Shown: positions 18,651-27,054 of the stretch, piece after piece
Layout: each line of letters begins with the position of its first letter
Numbering within the stretch: the stretch's first letter is position 1
DNA from: Gordonia heveisoli
Lineage (GTDB): Bacteria > Actinomycetota > Actinomycetes > Mycobacteriales > Mycobacteriaceae
Reading direction: 5' to 3'
Assembly (NCBI RefSeq): GCF_030315745.1
Contig: NZ_JASXSH010000013.1
Coordinates: 62,001 to 126,000 of the forward strand
Length of the DNA: 64,000 nt
Program-made: the position numbers and the translations under genes
Notes under the pieces: model-generated
What the model was told of the DNA's origin: nothing
Seen by the model: the letters and a program-made list of their open reading frames with translations, nothing else
Databases searched by the model: none

Positions 18651-19499
18651 ATGGACGTTGCGCAGACCGCCGCCATCCCCGACGTTGAGCTCGACGGCGG
18701 GGTGCGGATCCCGCTGGTCGGCCTCGGTACCTCCGGGCTCCTCGGGCAGCCGAGTGTGCACGCGGTGTCGACGGCGCTGCGGCAGGGTTACCGCCTGATC
18801 GACACCGCCAGCCGCTACAACAACGAGATGAGCGTCGGCATGGGGCTGCGCGATTCCGGTGTGCCGCGCGGCGAGGTTCTCGTGCAGACCAAATTGGGCG
18901 GCGGCGACCAGGGTTTCGACGAGGCCATCACCGCGGCCAAGGAGAGCGCCCGGCGTCTCGGTGTCTCCTACCTGGACGTCTACCTCATCCACTGGCCCAA
19001 CCCGACTCTCGGCCGGATGGTCGAGTCGTGGAAGGCGCTGCTCACTCTCGCCGACGAGGGCTATGTGCGGACGGTCGGGGTGTCGAACTTCAAACAGCAT
19101 CAGTTGCAGACCCTCTTCGACGAGACCGGGCGCTGGCCCGCGCTCAACCAGATCCAGTGCTCGCCGTCACTGGCCCGCACCGAGTTGCGCGCCTTCATGG
19201 CCGACCACGATATCCACGCCCAGGCGTGGCATCCGACCGGCCGTAAGGAGGGAATGCTCGGCGAACCGGAGATCCTGCGGCTGGCGCGCAAGTACGGCAA
19301 GTCGCCGACGCAGATCTCGCTGCGTTGGGCGGTGCAGCAGGGCATCGGCGTGATCCCGAAGTCGTCACACGCCGGTCGGCAGCGCGAGAACGTCGACCTC
19401 TTCGATTTCGAGTTCGACCTCGACGACATGACGGCGCTCGCCGGCCTCGACCGCGGTGAGCGGGCGGCACGGGACTCCGACGTCGAAGAGGAGTTCTGA
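18651..19499 (+). CDS. Aldo/keto reductase
   Basis: This 282-residue (alpha/beta)8-barrel reductase uses NADPH on small aldehydes or ketones. The catalytic tetrad is complete: Asp51 and Tyr56 (DTASRYNNE), Lys81 (QTKLGGG) and His114 (IHWPNP). The cofactor end carries IPKSSHAGRQRENVDLFDF. Size and motifs resemble 2,5-diketo-D-gluconate reductase-type enzymes (AKR5 group), but the true substrate is unknown. It diverges from the PYROXD2-like gene across 115 bases. The gtrA gene follows after 25 bases, so the two may share a transcript, although no pathway link is evident. Confidence 0.92.
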   Translation: MDVAQTAAIPDVELDGGVRIPLVGLGTSGLLGQPSVHAVSTALRQGYRLIDTASRYNNEMSVGMGLRDSGVPRGEVLVQTKLGGGDQGFDEAITAAKESARRLGVSYLDVYLIHWPNPTLGRMVESWKALLTLADEGYVRTVGVSNFKQHQLQTLFDETGRWPALNQIQCSPSLARTELRAFMADHDIHAQAWHPTGRKEGMLGEPEILRLARKYGKSPTQISLRWAVQQGIGVIPKSSHAGRQRENVDLFDFEFDLDDMTALAGLDRGERAARDSDVEEEF

Positions 19500-19524
19500 G
19501 TATCCCCTCGTCTAGGGTGGCAGG

Positions 19525-20046
19525 GTGTCTCGACCCGAATCCGCCGATGAAGCCCACCCCGACGTACATGGGGACGGGCTGCGGCATGAGGACTTCAGCA
19601 CCCGGCACGCGCCGATGCCCATCGAGATTCCGTTTGACGATGAAGAGGCGTCGACCGACGTCGACCTGAAGACCCAGCTCGTCCGTTTCGTCATCACCGG
19701 CGCCGGGTCGGGTGTTCTCGACTTCGGGCTGACGATCCTGCTCCAGTATGTCTTCGGCGCACCGTTCTGGCTGGCCAAGTCGTTGGGCTTCATCCTGGGC
19801 ACCACCACCGCCTACCTGATCAACCGGCGCTGGACCTTCCGCGCCGAACCCAGCGTCGCGCGTTTCGTCGCCGTGTTGCTGCTCTATGTGGTGACCTTCT
19901 TCGTCAATGTCGGCCTGTACTCCTGGCTGTCGCATCTGTGGCCGGAGACGATTCTCTACAGCCTCGTCGCCTACGTGATCGCCCAGGGCACCGCGACGGT
20001 CATCAACTTCGTGGTGCAGCGAGTCGTCATCTTCCGTATCTCCTGA
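19525..20046 (+). CDS. GtrA family membrane protein (Rv3789-like)
   Basis: This 173-residue protein begins at GTG. After about 48 hydrophilic residues come four membrane helices covering about 50-170, with the family segment LVRFVITGAGSGVLDFG and YLINRRWTFR between helices 2 and 3. GtrA proteins move or present polyprenyl-phosphate sugars. In M. tuberculosis the homologue Rv3789 sits next to dprE1 and has been linked to decaprenyl-phosphoarabinose translocation or recruitment of the priming enzyme. Here it lies 3 kb from dprE1, beyond two redox genes, so the neighbourhood is kept but loosened. The acidic N-terminal extension is longer than in typical GtrA. Confidence 0.88.
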   Translation: MSRPESADEAHPDVHGDGLRHEDFSTRHAPMPIEIPFDDEEASTDVDLKTQLVRFVITGAGSGVLDFGLTILLQYVFGAPFWLAKSLGFILGTTTAYLINRRWTFRAEPSVARFVAVLLLYVVTFFVNVGLYSWLSHLWPETILYSLVAYVIAQGTATVINFVVQRVVIFRIS

Positions 20047-20125
20047 CGGGTCGCTCCCACGGCCGCGCGAAGGCGGTGGCATCCCGACGAGGGGCTTCGT
20101 CGTCGGTCCCCGAATCGACATCAGG

Positions 20126-21382
20126 GTGTCCTCCCGGCGTCGGCGCCCGAAGCCGGGAACAATTGTCGTCGTGGGGCGCAATCATGAGGTGAACAGCCGT
20201 CGGGCGCTCGAAGACGAGCTGCGCGCGCACGGTTTCCCGGCGAGTGTGGCCGCGACGGTCCGGCGGCGGAGCCTGTTCGTCCGCACCGTGCCGATCTTCG
20301 CGGGACTGATGGTCGCCTTCGTCGAGGTGGCGTTGTTCACGGTGTTCTGGGAGGACGGTCTCGGCGCGCTGAGGTCCCGGCTGCATCTGGCGTATCTGCT
20401 GGTCAATGTGGCCGCGGTGGCGGCGCCCTTCGCGGTCAGTCGGCTGGTCGGGCGCGGGTTGGCCGCGCTGGCGCCGACCATCCGACGTCGTGCGGCGGCG
20501 GTGATCTTCGGGGTGCTGCTGGTGGTGGTGCCCGCGGCGATGGCCGCTGCACTCGCCGGGACGCATGCGACCTGGGCGGCGGTGTCGGGAGCTTCGGGTC
20601 TGCTCCTGGCGGTGGTGGCGGTCGCGCTGGCCTACACCGGTGCCGGGGTGATCATCGGATGGTCGGCGCGGCAGGCGAAACGGCAGGTCAAGTCGGTGTG
20701 GTCGTTCGTCGGTCAGATGCTTCCGGTGTTGGTCATCGTGGTTCTGTTCTTTCTGTGCGCACCTGAGGCCTGGCAGCTCGCGGCCAGTCAGAGCCGGGCG
20801 CGGATGTGGACCTCGGTCGCCGGTCTGGGTGCCGTCAGCCTCCTCGTCATCATCATCTCGGCGACCGACAACCTCACCAGCGATCAGCAGCGCCGCGCCG
20901 CCGGTCGGCGACTCGGGCTGAAACGGTCGGAGAAGGTCAATGCGGTCAGTCTGGTCACGATCGCCCAGGTCATCCAGATGTGCGTCGTCGCCGCGGTCAC
21001 CTTCGTGTTCTTTCTGCTCATCGGACTGGCGATGGTGCCGCGCGCGACCATGACGAAGTGGGTGTGCGACCCGGACTGCTCCGACGTCGATCCCTGGATG
21101 TGGGATGCGGCCAACGAGAGACTCACCGACGGAAGCCTTTTCGGCCTGTATCTGCCCGCCGACATACCGCAGGTGTTGGTGCAGCTGTGCATGATCGTCT
21201 CCGCGGTCGCGATGATCTCCTTCGTCGGGTCGATCACGCTGGAATCCGAACATCACCGATCCTTCTACGCGCCGGTACTGCGGTCGGTGGACGCGGGTCT
21301 CGCCATCCGTGACCGCTATGTGAACACCTATCTCTCGCCCGGATCCGGTCCGCGCTCGATCACCGCCGACGATGACGGGTAG
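20126..21382 (+). CDS. Uncharacterised polytopic membrane protein
   Basis: I do not recognise this 418-residue protein. It has a basic N-terminus, then about eight hydrophobic segments (near 55-80, 88-105, 125-150, 155-175, 195-215, 230-245, 285-310 and 350-375). A Cys pair lies in an outer loop (WVCDPDCSDVDPWMW), possibly a disulphide or metal site. The start is uncertain: GTG at 20126 gives this length, whereas in-frame GTGs at 20171 and 20189 would still keep every helix. It overlaps the next gene by 11 bases, so the two are almost surely co-translated. Shared function with a PYROXD2-like flavoprotein is the only hint about role. Confidence 0.7.
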   Translation: MSSRRRRPKPGTIVVVGRNHEVNSRRALEDELRAHGFPASVAATVRRRSLFVRTVPIFAGLMVAFVEVALFTVFWEDGLGALRSRLHLAYLLVNVAAVAAPFAVSRLVGRGLAALAPTIRRRAAAVIFGVLLVVVPAAMAAALAGTHATWAAVSGASGLLLAVVAVALAYTGAGVIIGWSARQAKRQVKSVWSFVGQMLPVLVIVVLFFLCAPEAWQLAASQSRARMWTSVAGLGAVSLLVIIISATDNLTSDQQRRAAGRRLGLKRSEKVNAVSLVTIAQVIQMCVVAAVTFVFFLLIGLAMVPRATMTKWVCDPDCSDVDPWMWDAANERLTDGSLFGLYLPADIPQVLVQLCMIVSAVAMISFVGSITLESEHHRSFYAPVLRSVDAGLAIRDRYVNTYLSPGSGPRSITADDDG

Positions 21383-22787
21383 TGCGATCGTCGTCGGTGC
21401 CGGTCCGAACGGGCTGGCCGGTGCCGTGCGGCTCGCGCAGGCGGGATTCGATGTCACCGTTGTCGAATCCGCCGACGAGATCGGCGGCGGCACAAGAACT
21501 GTGGAGCTGATTCCGGGTGTGCGCGCCGACCTGTGTTCGGCCTTCCATCCGCTCGGGGTGGGTTCGCCGTATCTGTCGTCGCTGCGCCTGGAGGAGTATG
21601 GGCTGCGCTGGTGCCTGCCGGAGATCGACGCCGCCCACCCGCTCGATGACGGCACGGCGGGGCTGTTGTATCGATCGGTACACCAGACTGCCGACGGGTT
21701 GGGGGTGGACGGGTCGCGGTGGCGCTCGATCTTTGCTGGGCCGGCTCGCCGGTTCGACGCCGTCGCCGCCGACGCGTTGGGTCCGATGCTTCGGCTTCCT
21801 CGACATCCGTTGGCTTTCCTGGACTTCGGGCTCCGCTCGCTCCCGCCGGTGACCGTGCTGGCGCGGGCTTTCACCACCCCGCAGGCGCGGGCGCTGTTCG
21901 CTGGTATCGCCGCGCACCCGTTCGTGCGGCTCGACCGGCCCGGCTCGGCCGCGGGTGGTCTGCTGCTGACCGCGGCTGCGCATCGCCGGGGATGGCCGGT
22001 GGCGCAAGGTGGTTCGTCGGCGATCAGTGCGGCGCTCGCCGCGCTGCTGGCCGACCTCGGCGGCCGGATCGTCACCGGCACCACGATCGCCAGTATCGCG
22101 GAAGTCTCCGCCGACGTCGTGCTACTTGACGTCGGACCGGATTCCGCCACCACGATTCTCGACGGTCGCCTGCCCCGACGGGTGGCCCGCGCATACCGGC
22201 GTCACCGGCCGGGTCCGGCTGCGTTCAAGGTGGACTATGTGATCGACGGCGAGGTGGGGTGGACGGCTCCCGGACTCGACCGGGCCGGGGTGGTCCACCT
22301 CGGCGGGCGGATCGGGGAGATCGTGCGGGCAGAGAACGAGGTGATCGCCGGCCGGATGCCGACTAATCCGTTCGTGCTGGTCGGGCAGCAGTGGGTCGCC
22401 GACGACACCCGGGCGGCCGGAACCCGACGGCCGCTGTGGGCCTACGCCCATGTGCCCACCGGCTACACCGGTGACGCGACTGGGCTGGTCACCGCCCAGA
22501 TCGAGCGTTTCGCACCGGGTTTCGCCGCGCGCGTCGTCGCCGTTCACCGTCGCGGACCGGCCGACCTGGCGTATGAGAATCCCAACTATCGCGGCGGTGA
22601 CATCGGCGGTGGCCCCAACGATCTGTGGCATCTTGTGGCCCGCCCGCGACTGTCGCCGAACCCGTACGCCACCGGCGTTCCCGGGGTGTACCTGTGCTCG
22701 TCGTCGACGCCGCCGGGTGGCGGTGTACACGGCATGTGCGGCTTCCGCGCCGCCGAGGCCGCCCTGCGGGGCTTCGGCGGCGAATAG
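21372..22787 (+). CDS. FAD-dependent oxidoreductase, phytoene-dehydrogenase/PYROXD2-like
   Basis: This 471-residue flavoprotein has the N-terminal motif IVVGAGPNGLAGAVRLAQAG (about 6-25) and VVESADEIGGGTRT. Near the C-terminus GVYLCSSSTPPGGGVHGMCGF forms the FAD-closing segment. It is the same family as the protein at 16985 but clearly diverged from it. The ATG at 21372 lies inside the end of the unknown membrane-protein gene (ATGACGGGTAG), an arrangement that suggests coupled translation and perhaps a membrane-associated complex. Substrate unknown: family members act on carotenoids, amines or lipids. It converges on the F420-type oxidoreductase gene with only 12 bases between stops. Confidence 0.85.
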   Translation: MTGSAIVVGAGPNGLAGAVRLAQAGFDVTVVESADEIGGGTRTVELIPGVRADLCSAFHPLGVGSPYLSSLRLEEYGLRWCLPEIDAAHPLDDGTAGLLYRSVHQTADGLGVDGSRWRSIFAGPARRFDAVAADALGPMLRLPRHPLAFLDFGLRSLPPVTVLARAFTTPQARALFAGIAAHPFVRLDRPGSAAGGLLLTAAAHRRGWPVAQGGSSAISAALAALLADLGGRIVTGTTIASIAEVSADVVLLDVGPDSATTILDGRLPRRVARAYRRHRPGPAAFKVDYVIDGEVGWTAPGLDRAGVVHLGGRIGEIVRAENEVIAGRMPTNPFVLVGQQWVADDTRAAGTRRPLWAYAHVPTGYTGDATGLVTAQIERFAPGFAARVVAVHRRGPADLAYENPNYRGGDIGGGPNDLWHLVARPRLSPNPYATGVPGVYLCSSSTPPGGGVHGMCGFRAAEAALRGFGGE

Positions 22788-22799
22788 CCCCCGATAGGG

Positions 22800-23678
22800 T
22801 CAGCCGTTGACCTTGGCGATCACGTTCTCGGCGTACCAGTTCAGGTGATCGATCTTGGTCTGGAGCGGTTCGGTGTCGTCACCCTTCACATAGGGCAGCC
22901 GGAACCCGACGATGACGTCGGTGATGCCCTTGTCCTCCAGCCGCTTACAGCCGTCGACGGTGTAGGCGTCCATCGAGATGACATGAATCTCGAAGGGGTC
23001 GTTGGTCTTTCCCTCGGCCTTGCGGATGTCGGCGATCTTGTCGAGCAGCGCGTCGAGTTCCTCGGCCGGTCCGCCACCGTGCATCCAGCCGTCTCCGCGG
23101 ACGACGGCCCGACGCAACGCGAGGTCGGCATGCCCGCCGACCAGCAGCGGAATCGGTTCGGTGGGAGCGGGGGTCATCTTGATCTTCGGGATGTCGTAGA
23201 ACTCGCCGTGGAATTCGAAGTACTCACCGCTGGTGAGGCCGCGGAAGATGTCCATGCACTCGTCCATCCGCTTGCCGCGGCGTTTGAAGTCGACGCCCAT
23301 GAAGTCGTAGTCCTCGGGCCACGGGCTGGTGCCGACGCCGAGTGCTAGGCGGTTGTTGGTGAGGTAGGCGACCGACGACGCCTGCTTGGCGACCAGCGCC
23401 GGTGGACGCACCGGCAGTTTGAGGACGAACGGGGTGAAGCGGATCGTCGAGGTCACCGCACCGAGCGCGGCGCACTGGATGAAGGTCTCGATGAAGGCTT
23501 TGCCGTCGAGGAACTCGCGGTCACCGTCGGGGGTGTAGGGGTAGGTGGCGTCGGACTCGGCAGGGTACGCGAGCGAGTCGGGGATGGTGAACCCGGCGTA
23601 TCCGGCCTTCTCCGCGGCCTGCGCCAAGGGCGCGTAGTAGCTCGGGTCGGTCATGGCTTCGGCGAAGGTGAAGCGCAT
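22800..23678 (-). CDS. LLM-class F420-dependent oxidoreductase
   Basis: This 292-residue luciferase-like TIM-barrel protein probably uses F420. It has the barrel start MRFTFAEAMTD, LALGVGTSPWPEDYDFMGVDFKRRGKRMDE with the family signature around GVG-W-EF-G, and PLLVGGHADLALRRAVVRGDGWM near residues 185-208. It starts at the ATG at 23676-23678, because a frame open upstream to 24176 only shadows the HxlR gene. A perfect 18-base palindrome at 23719-23736, matching the KstR box, lies 41 bases upstream. This suggests control by a cholesterol-responsive TetR regulator. Several LLM enzymes belong to the mycobacterial KstR regulon, so a step in sterol or fatty-acyl breakdown is a reasonable inference. 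Confidence 0.88.
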   Translation of the reverse strand: MRFTFAEAMTDPSYYAPLAQAAEKAGYAGFTIPDSLAYPAESDATYPYTPDGDREFLDGKAFIETFIQCAALGAVTSTIRFTPFVLKLPVRPPALVAKQASSVAYLTNNRLALGVGTSPWPEDYDFMGVDFKRRGKRMDECMDIFRGLTSGEYFEFHGEFYDIPKIKMTPAPTEPIPLLVGGHADLALRRAVVRGDGWMHGGGPAEELDALLDKIADIRKAEGKTNDPFEIHVISMDAYTVDGCKRLEDKGITDVIVGFRLPYVKGDDTEPLQTKIDHLNWYAENVIAKVNG

Positions 23679-23718
23679 CGATGCTCCTCGGGACTGCGGT
23701 GTGGCGGACGCCACCCAC

Positions 23719-23736
23719 ACTAGAACATGTTCTAGT
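23719..23736. promoter_or_regulatory. Perfect palindrome matching a KstR box
   Basis: ACTAGAACATGTTCTAGT is an 18-base perfect palindrome. Its core TAGAACATGTTCTA (23721-23734) fits TNNAACNNGTTNNA, the published KstR consensus, at every fixed position. It lies just upstream of the F420-type oxidoreductase start at 23678 and downstream of the HxlR stop at 23768, so it should govern the former. Confidence 0.75.
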
Positions 23737-23767
23737 TCCTGAGTAGTGGATGTATGGTAGTCGCAGT

Positions 23768-24241
23768 TCAGGGGGCTGGCAGCGGGTTGTTCACTCGTGC
23801 ACCCGGCCCGCGCCGGACCTTGAGGTCGTCGACGCTGACCGGCTCGCGGCAGGCCGAACAGAACGGGCGCGCGGACATGACGTGGCCGCAGGTGGTGTGC
23901 ACGGTCTCGATCGGTGGTCCCTCGGGCGCCGCCCAGGAGTCGCCCCATTGACGCAGTGCGTCGATGACGGTCCAGAGTCCGCGCCCCTTCTCGGTGAGTC
24001 GGTAGTCGTGGCGGACCGGCTTGTCCTGGTAGGGCTCCTTGGTCATGATCCCGTGCTCGACCAGCGTGTCGAGTCGCTGCGTCAGCACATTCCGGGCGAT
24101 CCCGAGCCGGGTGGAGAACTCGTCGAAGCGGGTCACGCCGAAGAGGGCGTCGCGGATGATCAGCAGCGTCCACCATTCCCCGACGATCTCCAGGGTCTGG
24201 GCGACCGAACAGTTCATTTCGGTGAAGGTTGCGCGCCTCAT
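23768..24241 (-). CDS. HxlR-family transcriptional regulator
   Basis: This 157-residue winged-helix regulator carries the HxlR pattern CSVAQTLEIVGEWWTLLIIRDALFG (about 11-35), with the first Cys typical of redox- or ligand-sensing members. RFDEFSTRLGIARNVLTQRLDTLVEHGI follows as the recognition region. The C-terminal third adds CGH and CSACREP, a possible zinc-ribbon tail beyond the core fold (about 117-133). It diverges from the DHA2 exporter gene across 106 bases holding two palindromes, so it most likely represses the exporter and itself. Confidence 0.92.
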   Translation of the reverse strand: MRRATFTEMNCSVAQTLEIVGEWWTLLIIRDALFGVTRFDEFSTRLGIARNVLTQRLDTLVEHGIMTKEPYQDKPVRHDYRLTEKGRGLWTVIDALRQWGDSWAAPEGPPIETVHTTCGHVMSARPFCSACREPVSVDDLKVRRGPGARVNNPLPAP

Positions 24242-24257
24242 GCTTCCATCTTAGTGG

Positions 24258-24308
24258 GTTGCGTGACGCAACTCAACTGTGCTTTGGTTGGTTTCGTCAA
24301 ACAACCCA
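24258..24308. promoter_or_regulatory. Double operator between hxlR-type regulator and exporter
   Basis: GTTGCGTGACGCAAC (24258-24272) is a perfect 15-base palindrome. A second dyad pairs TGGTTGGTTT (24285-24294) with AAACAACCCA (24299-24308), 8 of 10. Both lie between the divergent starts at 24241 and 24348, and the first is 17 bases from the regulator start. Confidence 0.7.
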
Positions 24309-24347
24309 GCAGGTATTACGCCTGCGCTGGAGCGTTGAGGAGTATTC

Positions 24348-25805
24348 ATGACCGAGATCATCGGGGACAAGAACGATGCGATGGCAGTGTCACCGCCTGC
24401 GCCGGTGTCACCGCCCGTCGCCGCGTCGGGGCCGGCGGGTAGGCCCGGGCTGACGCTGCTCATCCTGTCGCTCGCCGCGTTCATGGCGAGCCTCGACGTC
24501 TTCATCGTCAACGTGGCCTTCGACGACATCGGGCGCGACTTCGGCGACGCCGGACTGTCCCAGCTGTCGTGGGTGCTCAGCGCCTACGCGATCGTCTACG
24601 CCGCGCTGCTGGTCCCGGCCGGGCGGATCGTCGACCGCTACGGCCGGAAGGGCGGCTTTCTGCTCGGACTGGCCCTATTCACCATCGCGAGCGCGGCATG
24701 TGCGGGCGCACAGGGGATCTGGTGGCTGGTCGCGTTCCGGGTGCTGCAGGCTATCGGTGCGGCGATCCTCACCCCGGCCAGTCTGGGACTGGTGGTCTCG
24801 ACGATGCCGCTCGAGCTGCGCGCGCGATCGGTGCGCATCTGGGCGGCCACCGGTGCGTTGGCCGCCGCGCTCGGGCCGGCCGTGGGCGGCCTGCTGGTCG
24901 AGGCCTCGTGGCGCTGGGTCTTCCTGGTCAACCTGCCGGTCGGCATCATCGCGCTGATCGCCGGTGTGCGCGTCCTGGTCCTGTCCCGAAACACCACCAT
25001 CACCGACTTCCCCGACCTCGTCGGTGCCGTCCTGCTGACGATCTCGATCGGCGCGCTGACTCTCGGACTCGTGCAGGGTACGGATTGGGGCTGGACGGAC
25101 CCGAAGATCACCGCTGCGTGGGTACTCGCGATCGCAGCTTTCGCGGGTTTCGTGTTCAGCTCGATGCATCACACCGAACCGGTCATCGACCCGGCCCTGC
25201 TGCGCGTGCGCACGTTCTCCTTCGCGAATGTGACCGCGCTACTGTTCGCGGTCCCCTTCGCCGGTGGCCTGTTGGCGACGATCCTGTGGCTGCAACAGGT
25301 GTGGAGCTACTCGGCGATCAAGACCGGTTTCGCCGTGTCGACGGGGCCGTTGCTGGTGCCGATCTTCGCCGCCGTCGCACACCGATTGTCGGCGCGAATC
25401 CCGGTGGGCGTCATCGTCTCCGCCGGATCGTTGCTGTTCGCGGCGGGCGGGGTGTTGATGGCCCTGTCGGTCGACGAGACACCCGACTACGCCACCGAGA
25501 TCCTGCCGGGTTGGCTCATCGGCGGTGTCGGGGTCGGTCTCGCGTTGCCGTCGATCCTGTCGTCGGCGACCGCTGACCTCGCCACGCATCAGTCGGCCAC
25601 CGGAAGTGCGGTGATCAATATGAGTCGACAGATCGGCATGGCGCTCGGCGTCAGTGTGCTCGTCGCGGTGCTGGGGACACCGATCGGATATGTGGCCGCG
25701 CACAACGGATTCCAGCAGTCATGGTGGGTGCTTGCGAGTGTCGCCGTGCTGGCCGCGGTCGCCGCGCTTGGGATGACACCCCGCGCGGCTTCGGCCCCGT
25801 CGTGA
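24348..25805 (+). CDS. DHA2-family (14-helix) MFS drug exporter
   Basis: This 485-residue proton antiporter is of the EmrB/QacA type. After about 32 hydrophilic residues the first helix holds AAFMASLDVFIVNVAF, whose membrane Asp is characteristic of DHA2. Motif A is GRIVDRYGRK (about 87-96). Motif C is LGPAVGGLL in helix 5, and about 14 hydrophobic segments follow in all. It probably expels hydrophobic or cationic compounds. Divergent transcription from the HxlR regulator and the double operator point to inducible expression. It runs into an opposite-strand frame at its 3' end. Confidence 0.93.
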   Translation: MTEIIGDKNDAMAVSPPAPVSPPVAASGPAGRPGLTLLILSLAAFMASLDVFIVNVAFDDIGRDFGDAGLSQLSWVLSAYAIVYAALLVPAGRIVDRYGRKGGFLLGLALFTIASAACAGAQGIWWLVAFRVLQAIGAAILTPASLGLVVSTMPLELRARSVRIWAATGALAAALGPAVGGLLVEASWRWVFLVNLPVGIIALIAGVRVLVLSRNTTITDFPDLVGAVLLTISIGALTLGLVQGTDWGWTDPKITAAWVLAIAAFAGFVFSSMHHTEPVIDPALLRVRTFSFANVTALLFAVPFAGGLLATILWLQQVWSYSAIKTGFAVSTGPLLVPIFAAVAHRLSARIPVGVIVSAGSLLFAAGGVLMALSVDETPDYATEILPGWLIGGVGVGLALPSILSSATADLATHQSATGSAVINMSRQIGMALGVSVLVAVLGTPIGYVAAHNGFQQSWWVLASVAVLAAVAALGMTPRAASAPS

Positions 25806-26054
25806 CGCTCTTCGTCGGCGTTCCGGTCTCCTCGGCGTGCGGTGGTTGGGCAGGCACCGATACCCCGCTTCATCGAGGATCGATGCGAGCAGTCGCCTGG
25901 AGTCCGCAAACTTTGAGGCGAGACCGTCGATCCGACCGAGTTCGGCGAGCAGGACCGCGACCACCTCGGTGCAGGGCTGGATCTGCGGGGCGCCGACGTT
26001 GGTGCACGGCAGGACGCGGCGGATCACCTCGGTGCACAGACCCGCGGCGAGCAT
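25719..26054 (-). CDS. Small hypothetical protein or gene remnant
   Basis: The 327 bases between the exporter stop (25805) and glfT1 (26134) hold a 111-codon minus-strand frame from an ATG at 26052-26054. Its first 65 codons have strongly GC-biased third positions, with few rare codons. They give an amphipathic helical protein with four Cys and an internal echo (CTEVIRRVL and CTEVVAVLL). Beyond about codon 72 the product becomes Arg-rich shadow of the exporter on the other strand. I recognise no family. The abrupt change of character suggests a decayed gene whose true end was lost, or a short real protein read through into antisense. No good ribosome site is visible. Confidence 0.35.
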   Translation of the reverse strand: MLAAGLCTEVIRRVLPCTNVGAPQIQPCTEVVAVLLAELGRIDGLASKFADSRRLLASILDEAGYRCLPNHRTPRRPERRRRASRRGRSRAGCHPKRGDRGQHGDTRKHPP

Positions 26055-26133
26055 CCGGCGGGAGGCTCGAACTCGGGATCGGCTTGCTGCCGTCGCCGGT
26101 CTCGGCTGACCCGGGTCCGGGGTGGACGGTGGA

Positions 26134-27054
26134 TCAGGGTCGGCGGAACCGCTCCCGCCTACCCAATCCGCGCAGCTTCATCCACTCCGCGAAACCCTTC
26201 GGGTCGCGTTGCTGCACAAGGAAATACCAGCCGAAGCGGGCATACTCCTGGGGGATCAGCCTGCGCATGCCGGGCTGGCTCATCAGGTAACCGCGATTGC
26301 GGTAGGTGAAATACCGCTTGGTGGGGTTGTCCGGGTACTGCGTGTGCATCCGGCCACCCAGGATCGGCCGGAACTCGTCGGATCCGTCGGGGTGCAGGTA
26401 GCCGGCGCGTAGGCAGGTGCCGAATTTCAGCCCCGACCTTGCCAGGCGGCGGTGGATCTCCACCTCGTCGCCGCGGAAGAACAGGCGCAGGTCGGGCACG
26501 CCGACTTCATCGAGGGCCTTCGCCGAGAACAGCGCTCCGTTGAACAGGGAGGCGATTCCGGGTAGGAGGTCGTCGGTGTCGGCCTGTCCGTCGGCGAACA
26601 GTTCCGACCGCTTCCGTCGCCACACCAGCCCACGGCGCAGCGGGAAGGCGAGGGTGTCCGGGTCGTCGATGTTGGCGACCACCGGCGACACCTCGTCGAG
26701 GCGGTGTCGTGCAGCGCATTCGAGCAGAGTGCTGAGCACCATCGGGCCGTCGGGACGACCGTCGTCGTCGGCGCACCACACCCAGTCGGCGCCCAGCGAC
26801 AACGCGGTCAGCATGCCGAGCGCGAACCCGCCCGCGCCGCCCAGGTTGCGTTGGGATCCTAGATAGGTCGTCGGGATGGGCTGCGCGGCAACAAGTTCCG
26901 CAACCGCTGGTTCGTTCGCGTTGTCCACGACGACGAGATGGTCGACGGGCCGGTCCTGCGCGGACACCACCGCGAGTGACTGGGCGAGCAGTTCCACGCG
27001 GCGGTGGGTGACCACCACCGCGACCACCGTTGCGGCGGTGTTCGGGTCGCTCAC
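26134..27054 (-). CDS. glfT1: Galactofuranosyltransferase GlfT1
   Basis: This 306-residue GT-A enzyme is almost the length of M. tuberculosis GlfT1 (304). It adds the first two galactofuranose units from UDP-Galf to the decaprenyl-linked rhamnose-GlcNAc linker on the cytoplasmic face, priming galactan. VVVTHRR opens the fold. LGSQRNLGGAGGFALGM and WVWCADDDGRP carry the UDP- and metal-binding acidic residues (Asp96-98). The FFRGDEVEIHRRL and YRNRGYLMSQPG segments match GlfT1. The start is the GTG at 27052-27054, which overlaps the wzt stop (GTGA). The frame continues upstream without family sequence. It is last in the bpa-wzm-wzt-glfT1 series. Confidence 0.95.
   Translation of the reverse strand: MSDPNTAATVVAVVVTHRRVELLAQSLAVVSAQDRPVDHLVVVDNANEPAVAELVAAQPIPTTYLGSQRNLGGAGGFALGMLTALSLGADWVWCADDDGRPDGPMVLSTLLECAARHRLDEVSPVVANIDDPDTLAFPLRRGLVWRRKRSELFADGQADTDDLLPGIASLFNGALFSAKALDEVGVPDLRLFFRGDEVEIHRRLARSGLKFGTCLRAGYLHPDGSDEFRPILGGRMHTQYPDNPTKRYFTYRNRGYLMSQPGMRRLIPQEYARFGWYFLVQQRDPKGFAEWMKLRGLGRRERFRRP

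Noticed and set aside
16985..22787. A carotenoid biosynthesis cluster based on two phytoene-dehydrogenase-like genes
   Set aside because: No phytoene synthase, GGPP synthase or lycopene cyclase is present, and both proteins look like the PYROXD2 branch.
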